From contig OW203724.1 in assembly GCA_934045075.1 (NCBI GenBank), forward strand, positions 19,583,143-19,647,142: a stretch of DNA of 64,000 nucleotides, read 5' to 3'. Shown here piece by piece: positions 1 through 11,622 of this stretch. The stretch's first letter is position 1. Each line of letters begins with the position of its first letter. The notes beneath the pieces were generated by a model, which made no database searches, was not told the origin of the DNA, and was given only the letters and a program-made list of their open reading frames with translations. The stretch comes from Yponomeuta sedellus. Lineage: Eukaryota > Arthropoda > Insecta > Lepidoptera > Yponomeutidae. Made by a program: the position numbers and the translations under genes.

Positions 1-91
1 AAACATACAAATGATTACAAACAAAATAGGTTACAGGTAAACATCAATAAATACTTTTTATCATGATAAGCCAAATAAATACAAAGTTAGG

Positions 92-172
92 TTAAAAAAC
101 CTATTTAGAGGCTAAAAATTTCACCCATGCCGGGATTCGAACCCGCAACCTCTGGCTATCCGTGCCAGGATA
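92..172 (-). mobile_element. SINE A fragment
   Basis: Minus-strand tail module (TAGAGGCTAAAAATTTCACC) and tRNA-like B box region (GGGATTCGAACCCGC on plus). It stops abruptly at about 172 inside the anticodon arm, so it lacks the 5' half. Confidence 0.7.
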
Positions 173-994
173 AATAAAAGAGAGTTAGGTTTCGTATCTT
201 GAAAAAAAAATGGAATTTGTTTTGTTTCACAGACACATATCTCACATAAAAGACTTTTCCGTACACAATGTTATATAAAAATGATCAAACCAACGCACCT
301 CATAATATATTATCGATGACAGGCTTCGGAAATATACGGTTTCGTTGTACTCATTAAAATAAATACATTAGGCAATTAAAATAAATTTCAAAAATAATAA
401 AAGAAAAATTCGTTAATGGTGTAAGTTTGCTTATCTCTAAATTTTAATAACTTTTTATATTTTGTCGGCTTATTATATCGAACCGAGCCTTCAAAAAAAC
501 TTAACGTCGCCGACGATAACGAATTTAGGTAAGATGTTAAGCGTGTACTTATGGAATTAGTTTTGCAATTAAGCTTAAGAAAATCTGTAATATTACCGTT
601 TTACCAACTGTGGGACATTACAGTACACAGGGTGTGTTATAATCTCCTTTTCGAAAAACGATGATTCTGCAACCAACAGCATTTACTATAAAGACACTTC
701 TAAATTTTAAAAAAAGCTTCATGTACCTAATGTTTTAGTGTCATATTATTATCTGTAGCTTTGATGAATTACTTAATCATTGATATGCAACCGGATTAAC
801 TAAATTCATTTTTTAATCCTGTTGCAAATCAACAATTTGTAATGCTTACGAAAATTTTCTTCAAAAATATGTCAATTAATTTCCACACGCAAGCGTACGC
901 TTGCGTATAAAAACTTTGACAACTTAACAACTTTAACAACTTTACACAAAACAACTTTGAACATACTTTAGCCAAACATCTCTTTTTGGTTCTT

Positions 995-1195
995 CTTCAG
1001 GTTTTATTAGTCCACTGCTGGACATAGCCCTCCCCTAATGAGCGCAAGGTTGTGCCATAATTGGGGGGTAGTGCCCATAATCCCCACGCTGGGCATGCGG
1101 GTTAGTTTGGTGGAATTGTACTGCAGGGAGAACTGCTGCCCACCCCCCGCTTTGTGTCCCTTAGTTGCCTGTTAAGACACGTCTGCTTGGTTTAA
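995..1195 (+). repeat. CCACTGCTGGACATAGCCC repeat
   Basis: Starts after a TTCTTCTTCAGG tract; phrase CCTCCCCTAATGAGCGCAAG. Relatives at 14838-14905 (minus), 39300-39370 and 53318-53352. Confidence 0.6.
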
Positions 1196-1456
1196 CTATC
1201 CCTATTATATTTTTTTATTCGAAAAATTTTGTATTAAATATCAATTATGTATTAGCGTACGGCAAGATAAAAACTACTCTCAATCATATACGCAGTGACT
1301 AAATAATGTGTATGAAGCGGAAATGGTCGAGATTGGCTAGGGACCGGGAGAGTTGGCGTGAAATGGTCATGGTCAAGATCGTATCAAGTGAAAAACTTTC
1401 ATTACCCGTGCGGGATATCAATCAATCAAATTGATTTATTTCAACGTAATGAATTA

Positions 1457-1600
1457 ACATTCTGTTTGCTATATGTCAATGTACTCGTACAATGTAAAAT
1501 GTAAGCCACTGTTTTCTGGTCGTATTGTAGTGAAGAAAATGGCAGCGGAAAAAAACCCCACTCTGACCATCTTTTCTCAAGTCATCTTAAACCAAATACA
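1457..1600 (-). repeat. Repeat shared with 13615-13780 and 45600-45745
   Basis: The three loci share ATTCTGTTTGCT, ATGTCAATGT and CTGACCATCTTTTCTCAAGT, then CATCTTAAACC. The family is unclassified. Confidence 0.6.
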
Positions 1601-1804
1601 AAAATAACTTTAAAAATACCAAAGCATGAGTTAAATGTCTTATCAAAGTATAAAAAACATAAGGACTGCGGCCAGATATACAAAACAAACTTGTTCAAGA
1701 GCATAACGCAGTAGTCAGCCATCATCAGTCTCAACCATTTTGAACGAGGAAAGATGACACGACCACCACGCCACCATTTGAATGACCTTTATAAACCTGC
1801 AGTT

Positions 1805-2036
1805 AAGTTTTTTACCCGACTGCAGCGAAGCCCAAGAGGAGGGTAATGTGTTTAGTGCGTATGTATGTATGTAAGTATGTCCGATTCTATGTTCCCTCAT
1901 AACTCCTTAACCAATAGTCAGATTTTGTTAAACAAGGTGTCATTCGATTCGGCATCCTTGCGCGGGTGTCATAGGCTATATCAAATCATAATTATGCGAT
2001 CAGAACCGTGACGAAAAATAAAATTCGTTAAAAAGC
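1805..2036. repeat. Repeat with CCCGACTGCAG terminus and (TATG)n
   Basis: ACCCGACTGCAGCGAAGCCC followed by (GTAT)n and CTCATAACTCC. It shares the CCCGACTGCAG end with the palindrome at 9940-10390. Confidence 0.5.
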
Positions 2037-2041
2037 TTCGT

Positions 2042-3062
2042 TAAAGTACAGCTAGGAGCCACTAGATGGCGCTGTTATATTTAGTTTATTGAATTCGAAT
2101 ACTAATTTTATTGAACTACCCCTAACAGGTGTGAAATATTTAAAACAGAATTTTGCGGATGACGTAGGTTACATAAAATCAGCATTAATAGAGAACCAAC
2201 GAAATAAAAAATAACATTTACTTCTAAGCAATTAAAGTACCACTTTTAGCCACTTGATGGCGCTGCTATATTTTATTTATTCTAATACATGTGTATACAT
2301 AATTTCGGCTTTGGTCTACATGTAAACAAACCATTTATAGAATCGGTACAAATGCGGAAAGAAATAATTCCTATAAAGTGGTTTGATCCTTCTAGATCAT
2401 TCATTCAATTAAAAAATATAATTGTGTTTAACTACGCCTAACACGTGCCAAGTATTTAAAAGATAATTTTGCGGGTGTCGTTGATTACATAAAATCAGCA
2501 TTAATAATAGAGAACAAACGCAACACAAATAATATTCACTTCTAAGTAATTAAAGTACTGTAGCATTAGTTCCTCTACCCAACCACAGATGGCGCTGTTT
2601 GTGTTCTAAATTGCGGTATGGTTTTGTCCGAAGGCCCTACTTAATATTAAACAAAATTGGATAGTATTAGAGCACTCGACCAATCACTTCGACCAATACT
2701 GACTGACCACTAATAATTGGCACGACTAGTGACGTAGGTTATATACCTCGCTTTGTGCTGTGGTGCGAGTAGTACAGTTACTAATCCGTAATCCTTAGTA
2801 AGTTTCATATTGTTTCAATAAATAGATCCCTAAGTACGTGCTGTCGTGCTGAAACAACGTTTCTGTTCTTGTCTGCTGAAACCCTGTCCTACAGTACCAC
2901 TTTTAGCCACTAGATGGCGCTGGCATATATTTATTCTAGTACATGTATAAATTTACATAATATCAGCTTTGCTCTACATGTAAAAAAACCGTCTATAGAA
3001 ACGGTATAAGTGCTGAAAGAAATAATGCCTATAAAGTGTTTATTTCTTTCTACGCCATTCGT
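2042..3062. repeat. Three tandem units of a GCCACTAGATGGCGC repeat
   Basis: Units begin AAAGTAC near 2042, 2234 and 2552. The first unit lacks a middle part of about 130 bp that the second has. The third unit was split by the solo LTR at 2559-2893. Shared phrases include AGCCACTWGATGGCGCTG, AAATCAGCATTAATA and AAAGAAATAATKCCTATAAA. Confidence 0.8.
2559..2893 (+). mobile_element. Solo LTR, 335 bp
   Basis: Starts TGTAGCATTAG and ends GTCCTACA, with TGTAG/CTACA termini and a 4-bp duplication GTAC (2555-2558, 2894-2897; ambiguous with 5 bp AGTAC). The uninterrupted sibling unit at 2234 reads straight through the site. Inside are a TATA-like GGTTATATACC near 2727 and AATAAATAGATCC near 2818. No internal retrotransposon region remains, as after LTR-LTR recombination. 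Confidence 0.82.
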
Positions 3063-3107
3063 TTATCTCATTAATTTAAGAAATATCAACCTCATAGGGG
3101 GTAATAA

Positions 3108-3236
3108 TACATTACTGCAGAGGCCGAGAAGTAAGGGATTGCTGGACGAGTTTGGGATAGACGGCCGAGTCGTAGACGAAGCCGTCTAGAACGAGTCCTG
3201 CAATCCCTGTTCCGGCCGAGGATTGTATAATGCTTT
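3108..3236. repeat. Inverted-repeat element, GGCCGAG-rich
   Basis: Arms with GGGATTGCTGGACGAG and ACGAGTCCTGCAATCCC face each other, with a GC-rich centre. It resembles a small fold-back MITE. Confidence 0.6.
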
Positions 3237-4109
3237 TCTCAAACAATGCGAGGAAATATTAATATTAAAATAATTACTTGGTAATTAAGGAATAATAGTT
3301 TAGTTTGCCGCCTTTTTTTATTTTTTAAATACACTAACATATTTGAGCACCATGTTTAACCGCACAAAAACCAATACCATAGATTGTTTTTTTTTTAATC
3401 TTGCAAGTATGCTTACATATCTTAGTAGGTGGTTGGCTGTATGTAATTTTTCCTTGGTCAGTTTAATTTTAGTAAGTAAATTTAAAAAGTTAGAGCAGCG
3501 GACGGTAATGAATTTTCATACTTACTTTACTGGCTTAGGCCAGTAAAGTGAGGCGGGAGCCATAAAAGAGAAACTTTGTGGCTTTATTTCATGGTAATAA
3601 CACAAACATTTCCGAGCATGTTTGAGAAAAAATAATTAATTTCTTAACACTGATATTAATTTCCTACTGACACTTAGACCAAAACTAGAACAAAATATAT
3701 AAAGTGTAGCATGTAACTCCTTTTCCCCTGTGCGGTCATAGTCAGCCAAGCTGGGTTCAAAGAAGAAACAATAAATGAAAAAAAAATATTTGAACGCTCT
3801 CACTGGTACCCGAAGACGGATCCTCCGTGACCTCGTATCGTAGGACCCATGAAATTTTAAAAAATTCTAGCTCTATTCATCTTAACGAATTTTATCTCGT
3901 TTCCTACGAAAATAAGATTATAATTTTGTGTTAGGTTTCCTGTTCACTTGTGAGACCAAAGATTGCTTATCTACACCTAAATATTCAGTAAAATTTTTCA
4001 ATGCTTTAGGAGGCCACCTCAAGATGAATTTGTTATAGTTTCATTTTAATACCGGTAATATTTTGGCATTCAGAAAACCAAGATTTTGTATGTCTCCACG
4101 CCCATGCCA

Positions 4110-4520
4110 CAACTCTAAATAACTACGCCAGGCCGAAGGCCGAGCCCCATCATGCGGGTGCGAGGAAACTTGCCGCAACGAGGTTGAAGGCCGAGCTCAA
4201 TACAGGTCGCGGCACGGTCGAAGGCTGTGAAGCGGGCTAGAGGAATACTCCCACGGCGATTCCAAATGCTGAGCTCTAATTACGCTGATGCCAAGGCCGA
4301 AGGCCGTGACAGTTACTTAAAGTTGCTGTTAGGAGGAAACCTGTCGCACCTTTGTACAGGCCGCGGCTAAAGGCTCAGACCATTTATGTTCCCATTTAAA
4401 AATCCTTATTCTAAGTAATTAGCGAGACCGAAGACTGGGCCCAGCAATGCAAGCACGAAGAATTCTACTCTGGAGATGTCGAAAGCTGAGCGCCGTTCAG
4501 GTCGAAGAGATAATTCGTGA
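4110..4520. repeat. GC-rich degenerate GGCCGAAGGCCGAG repeat
   Basis: Motif variants GGCCGAAGGC, GGTTGAAGGCCGAGC, GGTCGAAGGCTG and GAGACCGAAGACTG recur every 30-60 bases in an otherwise AT-rich region. No frame or known gene fits. Confidence 0.55.
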
Positions 4521-5117
4521 CTATTCCAGTCCCCACCTACAATCGTTAACATTAAATAACTAGGTGCAGTGGAGCGTTTTTAGGCTACATAAAAAACAGA
4601 CAATTTATGTAAGGATAAAAAAATCTGTCGTTTCTTTTGCAAATATTCTAGATAGTTTAACACCATTAGACCATATTCATTATACTAGCTAAAAATATCG
4701 TACGACATAATTTTTTAATGCAGGTACCTATGACTATATCAAACAAGTATAATCAGTAAAAATATTTATGATTTGCCAAGACATGTCCATTGTCGAACAA
4801 AAGAAAATAAAGCAATAAACTAAAATTAATTTAGGAAATGAAAAATGAAAAAATATTTATTTTAAGGAATGGTTACAACGACTTACATTCTTGAGCTTAT
4901 ATTATTCTAGAAGAAAAACATAACAAAAACGTAATTTTATGTGACTACTACCATAGCTAGACTATCTAGTAGCCTGTATTTATGGTAAGTAGGCCCGTGC
5001 CTCTAGCAAAACGCGGAAGACAGTGGGTGGTGATGTCATGTTTATCAAACAATATTGAATCTAGTAGAACATGTGAGGCCAAATATACTAATATCTAACA
5101 TGCGGCATGCAATTTAT

Positions 5118-5206
5118 CTGGGTCTGTGTATGTGTGTTTGTGTATATGTGTATGTGTGTGTGTGTCTGTGCATGTGTGTGTGTCTGTGTTTGTGTGTGAG
5201 TTGTCG
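5118..5206. repeat. TG/CA microsatellite in the LINE 1 3' UTR
   Basis: A run of TGTGTG interspersed with TGTC and TATG lies just beyond the ORF2 stop. A related truncated LINE copy at 26630-27300 carries the same kind of run (26886-26985) in the same position, so the repeat belongs to the element's 3' UTR rather than to chance. Confidence 0.75.
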
Positions 5207-5232
5207 TGTGATTGAAGGGGGATATGTGTGTT

Positions 5233-8147
5233 TTAACTGTTTACGAACTTTTCTGTATCGTCATATGTTAGAGATTTTAGACGAGCTAGCACTTTCATTT
5301 TACATTCGTATATCGGTAGGTTAAATACATAGCAAATTTTATTGAATTTATTATACAAGGTTGGTCCTAGAAAGAAATGCTGTCTTTTTGTGAAAGTTAA
5401 TTTCGGCGTGGGAGGACTGCAAATTTTGTCTTTGCGACGTTTAGTGCTTTCATAGTATGGTGTATTTTTATGTTGACGGATCAGGGTATTGTATATGAAG
5501 AGCTGTCTGACAGTCAAGACGTCGCAATCTTTATATAATTTAGTAGTAGGGAATAGGATGGGGCGCTTAGTTGCTACCTTTAGTACTCCACGCTGCGCGA
5601 CTTCCAGTGGCTTAAGGTTTGTTTTAGCTGCTCCACCCCAACATGTTATGCAGTAGGTAATGATGGATTCTGCTAACGCATGATACATTGTTTTAACTAC
5701 ACGTGGGGGGGCAGCGTGGCGTATTGATTTAAAGACATACATTAATTTTCTTAGCCTAGTTGAAAGTAGATCAATATGACATTTGAAATTTAGGTGTTTA
5801 TCTATGAGAACTCCTAGGTATTTAATTGTGTCTGTACGGTCAATAACAGGACATTTGCAGATCAAAGGATCGGGGCAGCAGTGGGCTCGGAGAATAATGG
5901 GGGACTTTGGTTGGTTTGCGGAAGTGGAAGAAAATTGTATAAATTTAGTTTTAGATGTATTTAAAGTTAGAAAATTAGAGGAGAGCCAGTTAAGGACAGT
6001 ATTAAAGACAGTTTGAGTATTATTTTGGAGATCAGACCATGTATTTGCAGTAAACAGTAGAACAGTGTCATCGGCGTATGTAGTAATAGACCCATTATTT
6101 AGACAGAGGTTACACATATCATTTATATATACTAGGAAAAGGGTGGGACCTAAAATACTACCCTGTGGTACCCCGTGATAGATTTCTAGCTCATCACTCC
6201 CATGAGGACCTATTTTGACAACCTGTGATCGACCCGTAAGATATGATTTGAATAGATCATGTTGCGTGCTTCTAATGCCAATAGAGTGAAGTTTATTAAG
6301 AAGAGACGGGATATGTACGGTGTCAAAAGCCTTTGCTAGGTCGAGGAAGACAGCCAGAGTTTTCTTATTACTGTTTATATTTTTAACAATGTTGTTTGTA
6401 AGATTTAGGACGGCGTCAACGGTGGAGATACATTTGCGAAATCCGTATTGTTGCGGAGAGATAATTTTATTTTGCTCAATGTATTTTGTAAGCCGATTAT
6501 TGATAGTGCGCTCTAGAAGTTTTGAAAGGGAAGTGAGGACCGCAATGGGACGATAATTTGTAGCGTTGGACCTATCACCACTTTTAAATATGGGATGTAC
6601 AATGGCCTTTTTAAAGGCAGAGGGGAAGAATCCGTTTTGGAAGCAGAGATTAAAGATATGACTTAAAATGGGAGCAAGCGTTATGGAATATATCTTAAGG
6701 ATTTTCGGAGAAATACCATCCCATCCAGTAGCAGCGAGGGGCCTTAAGGAGACTATGGTGTTTAGAATTTCGTCCTCATCTGTGTTAAGCAAGACAAAAG
6801 AATAGGGGAAATTAGTAAACTTACAAGTAAAAGAAGAGGGGCACTGAAAGTTATCCGCTAAAGTCTTACCGATGCTAACGAAAAATTTATTGACATTGTT
6901 ACAGGAATGTTTGGGTGAAAATACTGAAGAAAGTAGCTCATTAGGTACAGATTTAGATTTCTTAATGTTCGAAATTCTTTTTATTGCATCCCACAAAGAT
7001 TTGCTATTTTTACCAGCCTTTTGTAATTCAGTTGCATCAAACTGCCTCTTAATTTTTTTCAATAATTTTGTGCAGAAATTTCTATACCGGACATAGGTTA
7101 CTTTTAGAATCTCATTAGTTTTATTAGCTTTATATGTTTATGAAGGCGGTCGCGGTTACGCATGCATCTTAAGAGTCCGGGTGTGATCCAAGGCTTTAAT
7201 ATTTTTTTCTTTTTTGGGAGGGTTTTTACTATTGTATTCTTGTGAATTATTGTGGAGAGACATGATATTAAATTATTAGTAGCAGATTCAGGATCCACGC
7301 AATTTAGAATAGGATAAAAATCTAATTGATTAAAATCACTATCTAAGCCATCGAAGTTGATAATAGAGGTGGTCGTTAAAGCTCTATCTCGCATGGGTTT
7401 TGAATCAAGCAAAAAAATGATAGGACGATGATCGGTTATGAAAGAGTCAACGATGAGTGTGATTGAAGGAGATTGAGTTCTAAGCATCAGATGGTCCAAA
7501 CAGTTATTGTCTCTAGTAGGTACGTCATGTGCAGGAAGTAGACCGTGGAAAGAGAGGCGATTTAGGTAGTTATGTGAGCGTAAATCCAGGGAGGATGGAG
7601 TAATATCTATGTTTATGTCGCCAGTTAAAATTATGGATTTGAAAGAGGATAGAGTTGGAATTATTTGATCTAAAATTTGTAAGAATGAATCAATATTGTG
7701 ATTAGAGGGAGAGCGATAAATACATACAATAGCTATTTCGGATTTTAATTTTAATAGGATCCCAGATGCTGTTCCACTAAAATCGATTTCTTCTGATGTA
7801 TGGGAGAGATCGGACTTTACATAAACCACAACGCCATCACTTTGGTTTTGGTGTTTAGTTGTTTGGATAGGGTTATATTTAGCTAGTGTAGGTAGGTAGG
7901 TGTTGGAGAGGCAGGATAGCCAACTCTCGGTCAAAACCAAGATATCGCATTCTATGTTAATTGTAGTAAGAAGTGTTTGCAAACTATCGAAATTCCGGTT
8001 TATTGATCTAATGTTAAGTGTCAATAATTTAAGTTTATTTGTAGGGAGTGTTACGTGCGTATGGACTTGTTCCGGTGAACAAGATACGACAGTTGATAGG
8101 GAAAAAAGATCTAAATCTTATATAAGGATTTCCGTGTTACTATCCAT
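5233..8147 (-). pseudogene. LINE 1 ORF2: APE endonuclease plus reverse transcriptase, two lesions
   Basis: ORF2 should start at an ATG at 8147. An in-frame TAA at 8118-8120, codon 10, interrupts it. The endonuclease half then runs open to 7104, with metal-site motifs N-I-R-S-I-N, L-T-E-S-W-L, Y-R-S-P, G-D-I-N-I-D and T-D-H-R-P. A one-base loss in an A-run near 7137-7140 shifts the frame. The reverse transcriptase half continues open to 5233, with motif A FLDLAKAFD, GVPQGSILGP and the catalytic YADD about 330 residues into that half. The C-terminus holds the family FLGPTLYNK motif. Apart from these two breaks the domains look complete. ORF2 would nick target DNA and copy the RNA by target-primed reverse transcription. 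Confidence 0.85.
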
Positions 8148-8461
8148 GGAGAAAAAACAATTTTAAATGCATTGTTAAATGGGCATAGAAAACGGTATGC
8201 TTGTAGACAGAGCTGGCAATGTTTGGAATAATAATAGATTTGCGTTAAAATATTGTTGCGAAAAATAGTTTTAGAGTGGGATATTTGTATCTGTAATATA
8301 ATCAATTTTAGTCGTGTAAATATGAGATGATATACAAGTAGTGTAATGTAATTGGTTTGTGTAAATTGTGAAGTGTGTTTTGTCTTAATAATTCTAAAGT
8401 AGAAAAGTTTGTAGAGAAACATAAGGATCAAAGGTTGTGATACTACATAACTATGGGCTAG

Positions 8462-9391
8462 TCAAGAAGAATTTGATTTTGTTAGTGCCAAAAGTTGTGC
8501 TTCGTTTTTAATCTGAAAATAAGGACTATCACGGTTTTCTTTTATGAAGATTTTCCCGTCCGTAGTCCAGCAGTAATTGTAGTGGCTCCGTTTAACAAAT
8601 GTTCTCGTCAAATAGAACAGTTTCTTTTCAGCTGGCGTCAGTAACTCAGCTATGTATATCGGTGATTTCGGGTCTGATAGTCCCAGATGTGTGTTGTTTA
8701 ACTTGTTGTCTCTGTTTTGTTTGTTGTAGTCTTTGGCCATGTTGAGAAACTGTGATTTGGTCAATGTGTTTGTGAATTCTACTACTAGTGTAGAAAATTT
8801 ATTCTCTCTCTTGGAAGGAGATCTCGTCACATCTCGAATGTCCCCTCGATTGGTCTGGAGATTGAGAGATTTGGACAGCTGAAAAATCAGCTCATATAAA
8901 GCGTCTTTAGTCTCGTTGTTCCGTTTCGGTACGTTTCGTATCTCGATTGATGTTTTAGAGACGTATCGTTCAATGGATTGTATTTTATCCTGGATATTGG
9001 CAAAGTCGGCGGCCAGAGACTTCTGTTCACTTTCCAACTTAGAAATTTGGGCTTCAAAATTCGTCATTTGCTCTGAGATGCAATTCATAGCCTTTTCAAT
9101 GTCTGAGTTAGAGGTTTCAATTTTTGTCGTTTGTCCTTTAATGTCCAGAATGAGCTTTTCTAAGGTATCCATTCGCTCCGACTGGCTGGACATCATACGG
9201 AGTATCATATCCTTGAGGTCAGAAAAATCAAGAGGATTTGAGTCGCTGCAGTCTCTCGGGCGCTTAGCTCTTTGTATCACAAACGACTCAGGAGTACGCA
9301 GTTGTCTCGGTAATTCGTTCTCCAAATTTACCAGATCACTCTCTGATTTTGAAGGAACAGTTTGCTGCGATGCATTCGCTGAATGAAACAT
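8462..9391 (-). CDS. LINE 1 ORF1 protein with coiled coil and FP-like C-terminus
   Basis: Open for 309 residues from an ATG at 9391 (MFHSANASQQ). The N-terminus has a short basic patch (QRAKRPRD). The middle, about residues 60-160, is heptad-rich and predicts a coiled coil (IEKAMNCISEQMTNFEAQI). The C-terminal third (IYIAELLTPAEKKLFYLTR, then YCWTTDGKIFIKE) resembles the domain named after the baculovirus 25K FP protein, which occurs in ORF1 of many insect LINEs. ORF1 proteins bind the element RNA and form the transposition particle with ORF2. In-frame codons upstream of the ATG start only with TTG, so the ATG is preferred. No zinc knuckle was seen. Confidence 0.78.
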   Translation of the reverse strand: MFHSANASQQTVPSKSESDLVNLENELPRQLRTPESFVIQRAKRPRDCSDSNPLDFSDLKDMILRMMSSQSERMDTLEKLILDIKGQTTKIETSNSDIEKAMNCISEQMTNFEAQISKLESEQKSLAADFANIQDKIQSIERYVSKTSIEIRNVPKRNNETKDALYELIFQLSKSLNLQTNRGDIRDVTRSPSKRENKFSTLVVEFTNTLTKSQFLNMAKDYNKQNRDNKLNNTHLGLSDPKSPIYIAELLTPAEKKLFYLTRTFVKRSHYNYCWTTDGKIFIKENRDSPYFQIKNEAQLLALTKSNSS

Positions 9392-9600
9392 TTTTAGCTC
9401 GATCCGATAGCGCGCCAAGCAGTGAAGTAGGCCTATTTATACGGCAAATAAGTCCGGCGGAGGCAAAATGCGTTAGATATCGGGCTAAACAAAAAAGCTG
9501 GTTTAGAGAACTGGTTTGCACAACAATGGTCCCTCCAGTACGGGAACGCCTTAAGTGGGCGCGGCTACGTGCGCGGTATGTCAATTTTTGTCAATGAGAG

Positions 9601-9939
9601 TGATAATGGTGTAATAGCGTACGCTCTGGTTGGTCCTTCCGCTTTCTAGTAATCTGCGACATGCACTTTCGGGCGAATTTTGCGTGAGCCTGGGAGTATC
9701 TCACCTCTGTAGCTCCTTGTGGTTGATGGGCGCCTAGTACAACGCTGCGTGAATTTTTGTGTTCTATTTTTCGATTTATCGATTAAATTGCAAAAATAGA
9801 CACCACTGAAAACACGTCCACCGCTATTCGCATCTGAGGGGGAAGGGGCAAAAAATAATATAACGATTTAAAGCATGTAAACAGAACAGATGGACCTTTA
9901 AATTGTATCGTTTTACTGAGTCACTAAAAGGTCAAAAAT
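9601..9939. other. Region upstream of LINE 1, possible 5' UTR
   Basis: A GC-mixed stretch lies upstream of ORF1 on the minus strand. It could hold the internal promoter of LINE 1, but its boundary with host DNA is not visible. No ORF is convincing. Confidence 0.4.
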
Positions 9940-10390
9940 AAAAAAAATATTTAAAAAAATAAAAGAACCCGACTGCAGTGATAAATCAACTGAAAGGGAA
10001 AAAATAAGATAATTTTATTTTCGAATGCTAATGTCGAATCAGAAGAGTTCATGCTGCTTTACTTGAGGGACCAAATAATATAACTTTATAAGCATTATTT
10101 GCTCAAACTGTTGCATTTATTATTTTATATAAAATGATGCAGTCGGGACCCATTAGAGGACTTTAAACAAACAATAATGGGTCCCGACTGCAACATTTTA
10201 TATAAAATAATAAATGCAACAGTTTGAGCAAATAATGCTTATAAAGTTATATTATTTGGTCCCTCAAGTAAAGCAGCATGAATTCTTCTGATTCGACATT
10301 AGCATTCGAAAATAAAATTATCTTATTTTTTCCCTTTCAGTTGATTTATCACTGCAGTCGGGTTCTTTTATTTTTTTAAATATTTTTTTT
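9940..10390. repeat. 451-bp near-perfect palindrome
   Basis: Left arm 9940-10155 and right arm 10175-10390 are 216 bp each without gaps and differ at only about two positions; spacer 19 bp. Each arm itself starts AACCCGACTGCAG and ends TGCAGTCGGGACCC, so each looks like a small inverted-repeat element and the two are joined head to head. Confidence 0.92.
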
Positions 10391-10571
10391 TGTAACATAT
10401 AGAATGTATCATATACTCTTTGTAAAATAAAATATTGCATAGTTATGGCAAAGTAACAAGAAAATTGCAGTGGAATTAGTTTACACCCATCCCACCTTTT
10501 TTCATAGTGACTTTTTAATGTTAGTTTAAAATTTATTTTCGGATACAGGCGTGAGATAAGATAATTATGTC

Positions 10572-10678
10572 CCTTTTAGTCATAAGGCCACTGCTGATAG
10601 TGGCCTTATGACTAAAAGGCAGACAGACATGTTTTAATCTGAGAGCACTGATGCTCTCAGATTAAAACATGTCTGTCT
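10572..10678. repeat. Two adjacent perfect hairpins
   Basis: Hairpin 1: 21-bp arms at 10572-10592 and 10599-10619. Hairpin 2: 27-bp arms at 10621-10647 and 10652-10678. Arms are perfect; loops are 6 and 4 bases. Confidence 0.9.
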
Positions 10679-11139
10679 CAGTTCCTTTTTCGTGTACATT
10701 AAAGTAGAAAACTGTTACTATGTAAAACAAAGGAGCAATTTCAAAGTCGATCTATAGTGAAGTTTTTGGTTCTTGGTAAGAGGATTTTTACAAATTCGGT
10801 ATGGTCGTTCATTAGATACAGATAATAATACGATACTATATTATTTTACCTAAGCTCTACGTTCACTCAAAATATTTGTGTAGTCACGAAATGTAGAATC
10901 TGCTTAACAAACCAATTCACTCACAGCCTCTTTGACGAAATTGAAACACAACACTCCACTTGAATATGTTAAAGATTATTAAGGTACTTGCACAGTGAAT
11001 GGATATTTCTTACTTTGTATTCTTAAGCATTTTTGGTGCGCTGCTGCAAAACTACGGCAGTTACTAAGATAGACGCTAGAATTGAAAATTACGTCACCCA
11101 TTTTGAGATTTCTTTCAAAAATTGGTAACGTAATTTTTT

Positions 11140-11215
11140 TTTTGAGAATGATTGACAGAATTAAAGAAATATAAAAAAATGGTGTAAAGAGGTTTGCACC
11201 GTTACAATATAATTA
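11140..11215 (-). repeat. GGTGCAAACC repeat copy, short
   Basis: Ends GTGTAAAGAGGTTTGCACCG; relative of 33577-33757 and 50300-50515. Confidence 0.55.
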
Positions 11216-11551
11216 GAAAAGATACCTTCTGAACACAAGCTATGATATTTGTTAATCAATTGCGATTTTTATATATAGTCATATATTAATCTGCTCATTA
11301 TATTAATGTAAGTATTTAACTCCCGATTCGCGACTTGTGAACGTTGATGAAGCGAAGGTGATCTGTCAGGGTCGTGGTAAGTGGCTGTCCCTTATCTCTA
11401 TCTACCCGATCTAATTGTGATTAGATCCATTTAATAACTACCTATATAATATAACTATGAACAAGCTATGACCCTGAAAACTTTAAATTTTGTATTCTGG
11501 TAAAACGTCAGATTCAAGATTTTCATGAAGATATAAAATTCACTAATACAG

Positions 11552-11622
11552 GTTACGTTTATTTCAGACAAATTATCCATAGTTGTTACAACTATGGATA
11601 ATTTGTCTGAAATAAACGTAAC
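11552..11622. repeat. Perfect 35-bp-arm palindrome
   Basis: Arms 11552-11586 and 11588-11622 around a single T. Confidence 0.92.

Larger units (their letters stand above)
4838..9600 (-). mobile_element. LINE 1, nearly full-length non-LTR retrotransposon
   Basis: On the minus strand the order is 5' UTR, ORF1 (9391 to 8462), ORF2 endonuclease and reverse transcriptase (8147 to 5233), a 3' UTR with a CA-rich microsatellite (5118-5206) and an AATAAA-type end with A-rich tail near 4845. The layout and the APE-type endonuclease place it in the Jockey/CR1 group of LINEs; the exact clade is not settled. The 5' boundary is uncertain and could extend to about 9930. Only two lesions were found in ORF2, so it is a young or recently active copy. 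Confidence 0.8.

Noticed and set aside
5118..5206. CRISPR-like or regulatory array
   Set aside because: It is a simple TG/CA microsatellite in a LINE 3' UTR in a eukaryotic genome.
8916..9386. 156-codon plus-strand frame
   Set aside because: It is the antisense shadow of LINE 1 ORF1, which has the coiled coil and known domain.
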